From the NCBI RefSeq assembly GCF_018883605.1, contig NZ_JAHLEM010000196.1, positions 1 through 37,672 of the forward strand: DNA of 37,672 bases, read 5' to 3'. The notes below the pieces were generated by a model, which worked only from the letters and a program-made list of their open reading frames with translations, searched no databases and was not told where the DNA came from. Position numbers and translations under genes: made by a program. Numbering within the stretch: position 1 is the first letter of the stretch; each line of letters begins with the position of its first letter. This document shows, in pieces, positions 32,759 through 37,672 of the stretch. The stretch is from Streptomyces niphimycinicus (lineage in GTDB: Bacteria > Actinomycetota > Actinomycetes > Streptomycetales > Streptomycetaceae).

Positions 32759-34710
32759 TGGGTCAGCTCCTCGTCCGTCAGGTACTTCACCAGCTCGTCC
32801 TTCTCGAACAGGTTCAGCAGATCGGGCCGGATGGGCGGCATCTCGCGCCGCTCCAGCCGGATCTGGCCGTGTCCGTTGTCGGGTGCCGCCAGCCCGCCCG
32901 AGGGGTCGGAGAGCCGGCAGACCAGATTGAGCCGCCGCCAGTCGCGGTCCATCTCCGGGCAGTCGTCGCGGGTGTGCCCGCCGCGGCTCTCGGTGCGCTC
33001 CAGCGCGGCACGGGCCACGCACTCGCTGACCAGCAGCATGTTGCGCAGATCGATCGCCAGATGCCAGCCGGGGTTGAACTGCCGGTGTCCCTCGACCCCG
33101 GCGCGGCGCGCCCGGACCCGCAGACTGGCCAGCCGGTGCAGCGCCTCCTCCATCTCCCCGGCCCTCCGGATGATCCCCACCAGGTCGTTCATCGACTGCT
33201 GAAGCTCCTGGTGGAGGGTGTACGGGTTCTCCGGCGGCCCGGCCGGACCCGCGCTCTCGTCCGGCTCACCGGCCTCGGCGCTGAACGGGCGCAGCGCCTC
33301 GGCCGCCGCCAGGTCGAGCTGGGTCTCGTCCGGCACCGGGCGGGTGCCGGAGGTCGCGGTCTGCTGGGCGTAGCGGGCCGCGTGGAGCCCGGCGCGGCGC
33401 CCGAAGACCAGCAGATCGGAGAGGGAGTTGCCGCCGAGCCGGTTGGAGCCGTGCATTCCGCCCGCGACCTCGCCCGCGGCGAACAGACCGGGCACCCCGG
33501 TCGCGGCCGCGGTGTCCGGGTCGACGTCCACCCCGCCCATCACGTAGTGACAGGTCGGGCCCACCTCCATGGGCTCGGCGGTGATGTCGACGTCCGCCAG
33601 CTCCTTGAACTGGTGGTGCATGGAGGGCAGCCGCCGCTTGATGACCTCGGCGGGCATCCGGGTGGACACATCGAGGAAGACCCCGCCGTGCGGGGAGCCC
33701 CGGCCCGCTTTCACCTCGGCGTTGATGGCGCGGGCCACCTCGTCGCGGGGGAGCAGCTCGGGCGGGCGGCGGTTGTGGTCCGGATCCTCGTACCAGCGGT
33801 CGGCCTCGCCCTCGGACTGGGCGTACTTCTCCTTGAAGACGTCCGGGATGTAGTCGAACATGAAGCGCTTGCCCTCGCTGTTGCGCAGCACCCCGCCGTC
33901 GCCGCGCACCGACTCGGTGACCAGGATCCCCTTCACCGAGGGCGGCCAGACCATACCGGTCGGATGGAACTGCACGAACTCCATGTTGATCAGCGGGGCG
34001 CCCGCGAGCAGCGCCAGCGCATGGCCGTCGCCGGTGTACTCCCAGGAGTTGGAGGTCACCTTGAAGGACTTGCCGATACCGCCGGTGGCCAGCACCACGG
34101 CCGGGGCCTCGATCGCGAAGAAACGCCCCGACTCGCGCTCGTAGCCGAAGACCCCGGCGACCCGGTCGCCGTCCTTGACGATCCGGGTGACCGTGCACTC
34201 CTGGAAGACCTTCAGCCGGGACTCGTAGTCGCCGGTCGCGGCCTTGTCCTCCTGCTGGAGGGAGACGATCTTCTGCTGGAGGGTGCGGATCAGCTCCAGG
34301 CCGGTGCGGTCCCCGACATGGGCGAGGCGGGGGTACTCATGGCCGCCGAAGTTCCGCTGGGAGATCTTGCCCTCCGGGGTGCGGTCGAAGAGCGCGCCCC
34401 AGGTCTCCAGCTCCCAGACCCGGTCCGGGGCCTCCTGGGCGTGCAGCTCGGCCATCCGCCAGTGGTTGAGGAACTTGCCCCCGCGCATGGTGTCGCGGAA
34501 GTGCACCTGCCAGTTGTCGCGCTCGTTGACATTGCCCATGCTGGCGGCGATGCCGCCCTCGGCCATCACGGTATGGGCCTTGCCGAAGAGCGACTTGCAG
34601 ATGACGGCGCAGCGCATGCCCTGCTCGCGGGCCTCGATCGCGGCCCGCAGCCCGGCGCCGCCCGCGCCGATCACGACCACGTCCCACGCCTGCCGCTCGA
34701 CTTGCGTCAT
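32755..34710 (-). CDS. sdhA: Succinate dehydrogenase flavoprotein subunit
   Basis: SdhA oxidises succinate to fumarate with covalent FAD. The 651-aa protein has the dinucleotide fold VVVIGAGGAGLRAA (11-24), H46 as the expected FAD-linking histidine (KAHTVMAEGG), FVQFHPTG, the active-site Arg in ESVRGDGG, and HGSNRLGGNSLSDLLVFGRRAG near the C-terminal FAD contacts. It lies between the anchor gene (15 bp upstream) and sdhB (4-bp overlap). With the fumarase at 7293-8999 it covers two consecutive TCA steps, though the genes are far apart. Confidence 0.96.
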   Translation of the reverse strand: MTQVERQAWDVVVIGAGGAGLRAAIEAREQGMRCAVICKSLFGKAHTVMAEGGIAASMGNVNERDNWQVHFRDTMRGGKFLNHWRMAELHAQEAPDRVWELETWGALFDRTPEGKISQRNFGGHEYPRLAHVGDRTGLELIRTLQQKIVSLQQEDKAATGDYESRLKVFQECTVTRIVKDGDRVAGVFGYERESGRFFAIEAPAVVLATGGIGKSFKVTSNSWEYTGDGHALALLAGAPLINMEFVQFHPTGMVWPPSVKGILVTESVRGDGGVLRNSEGKRFMFDYIPDVFKEKYAQSEGEADRWYEDPDHNRRPPELLPRDEVARAINAEVKAGRGSPHGGVFLDVSTRMPAEVIKRRLPSMHHQFKELADVDITAEPMEVGPTCHYVMGGVDVDPDTAAATGVPGLFAAGEVAGGMHGSNRLGGNSLSDLLVFGRRAGLHAARYAQQTATSGTRPVPDETQLDLAAAEALRPFSAEAGEPDESAGPAGPPENPYTLHQELQQSMNDLVGIIRRAGEMEEALHRLASLRVRARRAGVEGHRQFNPGWHLAIDLRNMLLVSECVARAALERTESRGGHTRDDCPEMDRDWRRLNLVCRLSDPSGGLAAPDNGHGQIRLERREMPPIRPDLLNLFEKDELVKYLTDEELTQ

Positions 34711-34725
34711 CGATGAGCACCTCTC

Positions 34726-35577
34726 CTAGAAAAAGCGGGGATCGTCGAAGGCACCGCTCGCCACCAGATAGACGTAGAAGTCCGCGACGGCGACGCTGAT
34801 GAGAGAGGCCCAGGCCAACTGCATATGGCGGGCGTTGAGCCCGCTCACCCAGCCCCAGAGCCGATAGCGCACCGGATGCCGGGAGAAGTGCTTCATCCGG
34901 CCGCCGACGATATGGCGGCAGGAGTGGCAGGAGAGGGTGTACGCCCAGATCAGCGCGATGTTGGCGAGCAGCACCAGGGTGCCCAGGCCCATATGGCCCC
35001 AGCGGCCGTGCTCGTCCCGGAAGCCGAGCACGGTGTCATAGGTGAGGATCCCCGCGACGATCACCGCGAAGTAGAAGAAGTAGCGGTGGATGTTCTGAAG
35101 GATCAGCGGGAAGCGGGTCTCGCCGGTGTACTTGGCGCGCGGCTCGGCGACGGCGCAGGCGGGCGGCGAGGCCCAGAAGCCCCGGTAATACGCCTTGCGG
35201 TAGTAGTAGCAGGTCAGCCGGAAGCCCAGCGGGAAGATCAGGATCAGCAGTGCGGGGGACAGGCCCCACCAGGCGCCGAAGATCTCCCAGTTGGCGCCGC
35301 CCTTCATGGGCACGCAGTTCTGGGCGACGCAGGGCGAGTAGAAGGGGGAGACATACGGCTCTGCGTAGTAGTCGTCCCCGGAGAAGGCCCGCCAGGTGGA
35401 GTAGACGATGAACGCGAACAGCCCGGCGGCGGTGATCGCCGGGGAGAGCCACCAGCGGTCACTGCGCAGATGGCGGGCGGGGATGGCGGCGCGGGTGGCG
35501 CCGTGCACGCCGTGCGGGGCCGTCCCGCCGCCTGCGGGCGCGGGGGTGGTGGCTTGGGGGTCGGTGCCTGTGGCCAA
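34726..35577 (-). CDS. Succinate dehydrogenase membrane anchor (Sdh1 type)
   Basis: This 283-aa protein has five predicted membrane helices (about residues 44-65, 103-122, 166-184, 197-216 and 252-275) and should bind the quinone and hold SdhAB at the membrane. In Mycobacterium Sdh1 a single anchor of this kind was reported to hold a membrane-embedded Rieske-type cluster. Here C217-H-S-C220-R-H222 at the end of helix 4 is a strong ligand candidate; C83 and C88 (PCVAQNC) lie in the first outer loop. The start is a TTG with GGAG 9 nt upstream. It sits between the 94-aa gene and sdhA. Confidence 0.85.
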   Translation of the reverse strand: MATGTDPQATTPAPAGGGTAPHGVHGATRAAIPARHLRSDRWWLSPAITAAGLFAFIVYSTWRAFSGDDYYAEPYVSPFYSPCVAQNCVPMKGGANWEIFGAWWGLSPALLILIFPLGFRLTCYYYRKAYYRGFWASPPACAVAEPRAKYTGETRFPLILQNIHRYFFYFAVIVAGILTYDTVLGFRDEHGRWGHMGLGTLVLLANIALIWAYTLSCHSCRHIVGGRMKHFSRHPVRYRLWGWVSGLNARHMQLAWASLISVAVADFYVYLVASGAFDDPRFF

Positions 35578-35652
35578 GGGGAACTCCGCGGTGGAGTGGT
35601 ATGGGGGGACGATGGGGGGCGCCCCGACGACGGGAGGCGCGCCGAGCCGTCC

Positions 35653-35937
35653 CTAGGGCGCGTGGCGATCGCGCGCGCCGAGGCCCTCGTCGTCGACGTC
35701 CGACCACAGCGCACTGTTGTACGGCGCGTCGGGGACCGGAACCATCTCGGGGCGTGGTCGCTCCTCGGGCGCGGTCTCGCGCAGGAGGGCGAGGCTCTCG
35801 CGGAGGTGGTCCGCGTCGGTGCGGACACGGCGTATCTCCAGCCCGCCGGCGCCCACCCGCTGCTCCAGCCGGGAGACGGAACGGACCAGGTCATCGAGAC
35901 AGCGCTGGACGGCCGTCAAGTCGTCGTTCAAGGACAT
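35653..35937 (-). CDS. Small coiled-coil protein, first gene of the sdh operon
   Basis: This 94-aa protein begins LNDDLTAVQRCLDDLVRSVSRLEQRVG, a clear heptad pattern (about residues 3-30), followed by a second helix (RTDADHLRESLALLRETA) and a Pro-rich end with PYNSALWSDVDDEGLG. There is no signal peptide or membrane segment. The ATG has GTGAGGG 8 nt upstream. It is 75 bp before the anchor gene in the same orientation, so probably co-transcribed. A role in regulating or assembling the complex is only inferred from position. Confidence 0.75.
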   Translation of the reverse strand: MSLNDDLTAVQRCLDDLVRSVSRLEQRVGAGGLEIRRVRTDADHLRESLALLRETAPEERPRPEMVPVPDAPYNSALWSDVDDEGLGARDRHAP

Positions 35938-36244
35938 GACTTGCCCTCACTTCCGCGGTTGCGGTTGGCGACGCTCATGCGACAGCGAGTGTTACGCGCC
36001 ACGGTCGTGGTTGTGAAGGGATCTGTCGGGATTGGCGGCGCCACCGGCGCGATTCCGCCGCCGCGCGCCGGAGTGCGCGCCCGCCGCATTGATCCGGACG
36101 GGTGATCCTTTCCCCTCATGGCCGTCTCCATGGCCTTCTCGGCGTGCTGTCCCATGAACCGTCGCTTTGAGTGACGAGTATATGCGATCAGCGTCACACT
36201 ATGCCAAATGCGCATATATCCGTCACCCTGCGGAGGTACGAGCC
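35938..36244. promoter_or_regulatory. Divergent region between the sdh operon and the ABC lipoprotein gene
   Basis: The 307-bp gap holds no gene that I accept. Near the lipoprotein gene it becomes AT-rich, with TATATGCG (36179-36186) and its complement CGCATATA (36211-36218) 24 bp apart, ending 27 bp before the start codon. This looks like an operator or a promoter pair. Confidence 0.45.
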
Positions 36245-37672
36245 ATGCCCCTCACCAAGCGCCGCCGCGCCATGCTGCTCGCCGCGGGGGTGATGCTGCC
36301 GCTGCCCGTACTGACCGGCTGTAGCTCGGACGACGACGGCCCGCCGCCGCGCGCCGCCTGGGATATCGCCTCCGCGCCGCGCAGCGCGACCTCCGGTACC
36401 GGCACCCTGCGCTGGGCCCTGGACGCGGCACCCACCACCCTCAACGCGTTCCAGAAGACCGCGGACACGGGCACCCAGCGGATCGCGGGCGCCGTGCTGC
36501 CCTCCCTCTACACCCTCGACGCCCGGGGCAGGCCCCAGCGCAACGGCGACTATCTGACCGCCGCCGACGTCACCTCGTCCGACCCCAAGCAGGTCGTGGT
36601 CTACAAGCTCAACCCCAAGGCGGTGTGGAGCGACGGCCGCCCGATCGGCGCGGAGGACTTCCAGGCCCAGTGGCGGGCGCTGCGCGGCACCGACGAGGCG
36701 TACGGAACGGCGCGCAACGCCGGCTACGACCGGATCGCCAAGATCGAACCCGGGGACAAGGAACACGAGGTCAAGGTCACCTTCGCCAAGCCGTACACCG
36801 ACTGGCGCTCGCTGTTCACCCCGCTGTACCCGAAGAGCGTGATGGGCAACCCGGCGGTCTTCACCGCACCGGCGGCCAAGGGGCTCGCCGTCGGTGCCGG
36901 GCCCTTCATGGTCCGCGAGGTCTCGGACGACTCCGTCACCCTGGTCCGCAACCCCCGCTGGTGGGGCAACCGGGCGCGGCTGAGCCGACTGGTCTTCCGG
37001 ACGGTGCCCGCCGACAAGCGCGACGAGGCCCTGATCGACGGACAGCTCGATCTGGCCGAGGTGGACCGGGCCACCGCCCGGCGCATCCGGGCCACCGCCC
37101 CGGACAAGCAGGCCGCGGGCACCAGGCAGGGCTCCTCGGCCCCGGGCAAGGCGGGCGCGCCGGAGCCCTCCCTCGGCTCCGGCCGGGAGACGGCCGGAGC
37201 CCAGGGAGGGGCCACCGGCGACACCGGCCAGGCCACCGGCGACACCGACAAGAACCGGTCGCAGACCCGGGCGCTGAGCAGGTTCACCCTGCGCAAGGCG
37301 CTGGACTCCGCCTACACCCAGCTCGCCCTCAACGGCACCAAGGGCCCGCTCGCCGATGAGCGGGTGCGCCGCGCGGTGGCCCGCGCGATCGACCGGAAGG
37401 CCCTGGCGAAGCTGGTGCTGAAGCCGATGGGGCTGCCGTCCGAGCCGCTCGGCAACCATCTGCTCATGGCGGGCCAGCCGGGCTACAAGGACCACAGCGG
37501 CGCGCTCGGCGACCCGGACACCAACGCCGCGCAGTCGCTGCTCGCGGACGCGGGCTGGCGGGCGGGCGACGCGGGCCGCCAGAAGGCGCTCGACGGCAAG
37601 ACGGACGACCGGGGCAGACGGCACAGCGCCCCGACCGCCTCCGCCACGGACCCGGCCGAGGGCGCCTCCGCC
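36245..37672 (+). CDS. ABC transporter substrate-binding lipoprotein (family 5, oligopeptide type), 3' end cut
   Basis: The 476 codons in the window start at an ATG with GGAGG 8-9 nt upstream. The N-terminus is a lipoprotein signal (KRRRAM, hydrophobic stretch, lipobox LTGC with C26). The domain is the SBP_bac_5 type: LRWALDAAPTTLNAF, a VVVYKLNPKAVWSDGRPIGAEDF strand-loop split by a turn, GPFMVREV, LVRNPRWWG, and RVRRAVARAIDRKAL. A Gly/Ala/Thr/Asp-rich insert with a repeated ATGDTGQ/ATGDTDK lies at about residues 280-340. It binds peptides or similar ligands for import or sensing; permease genes probably follow outside the window. It is divergent from the sdh operon. Confidence 0.88.
   Translation, partial: MPLTKRRRAMLLAAGVMLPLPVLTGCSSDDDGPPPRAAWDIASAPRSATSGTGTLRWALDAAPTTLNAFQKTADTGTQRIAGAVLPSLYTLDARGRPQRNGDYLTAADVTSSDPKQVVVYKLNPKAVWSDGRPIGAEDFQAQWRALRGTDEAYGTARNAGYDRIAKIEPGDKEHEVKVTFAKPYTDWRSLFTPLYPKSVMGNPAVFTAPAAKGLAVGAGPFMVREVSDDSVTLVRNPRWWGNRARLSRLVFRTVPADKRDEALIDGQLDLAEVDRATARRIRATAPDKQAAGTRQGSSAPGKAGAPEPSLGSGRETAGAQGGATGDTGQATGDTDKNRSQTRALSRFTLRKALDSAYTQLALNGTKGPLADERVRRAVARAIDRKALAKLVLKPMGLPSEPLGNHLLMAGQPGYKDHSGALGDPDTNAAQSLLADAGWRAGDAGRQKALDGKTDDRGRRHSAPTASATDPAEGASA

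Noticed and set aside
35928..36215. A 95-codon minus-strand frame (inner ATG at 36155) in the sdh/lipoprotein gap
   Set aside because: No ribosome binding site at any start, composition unlike a protein domain, and it overlaps the well-supported 94-aa gene start.

Overview
The window is chromosomal DNA of a Streptomyces or a close relative. The DNA is very GC-rich with strong third-position bias, there are many GTG/TTG starts and GTGA/ATGA start-stop overlaps, and several families are typical of the genus: WhiB-like protein, XRE-DUF397 pair, DUF6879, DUF4245, DUF1707 and the single-anchor Sdh1 type of succinate dehydrogenase. I see no rRNA, tRNA, CRISPR array, insertion sequence or integrase.

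Layout. 1-1800: the start of a membrane-anchored protein running off the left edge, divergent from a secreted GH18 chitinase-like protein. 1850-7000: an accessory island of visibly lower GC, made of two matching halves. Each half has an operon of very small minus-strand genes, several with Cys/His pairs, divergent from a plus-strand WhiJ-type XRE/DUF5753 regulator with its partner: XRE-DUF397 in the first half, an 84-aa protein plus DUF6879 plus XRE in the second. The first XRE gene carries a TTA codon. This island is the best place to look for an undescribed system.

7290-18570: conserved core block: class I fumarase, DUF1707 protein, WhiB-like (wblI-like) protein, glpX, DUF4245 protein, nitroreductase, xseB-xseA, divergent ispH-ppgK, DUF6542-like membrane protein and ychF. 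Several starts here look leaderless (TAnnnT 6-7 nt before the start codon). 18600-22200: a LysR-controlled cassette (small alpha/beta-barrel-like protein, SDR oxidoreductase, aromatic-acid MFS transporter) divergent from its regulator. 22240-22830: a yefM-yoeB toxin-antitoxin pair with a perfect operator-like inverted repeat. 22900-28750: M1 lipoprotein peptidase, GntR/UTRA regulator, a cysteine-rich gene remnant, APC amino-acid permease, a 61-aa SPOR-like protein and a Nudix hydrolase, with short tandem repeats between them.

28990-31690: a large PAS-PAS-GAF-SpoIIE-HATPase signalling protein. 31690-31990: a dense cluster of inverted repeats between convergent genes. 31990-35940: the sdh operon (94-aa coiled-coil protein, five-helix membrane anchor with a CHSCRH motif, SdhA, SdhB). 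36245 to the end: a divergent oligopeptide-type ABC substrate-binding lipoprotein cut by the right edge.

Together the core genes cover the TCA cycle (fumarase, succinate dehydrogenase), gluconeogenesis and glucose phosphorylation (glpX, ppgK), isoprenoid synthesis (ispH) and DNA repair (xseAB). The rest is regulation, uptake and small accessory modules.
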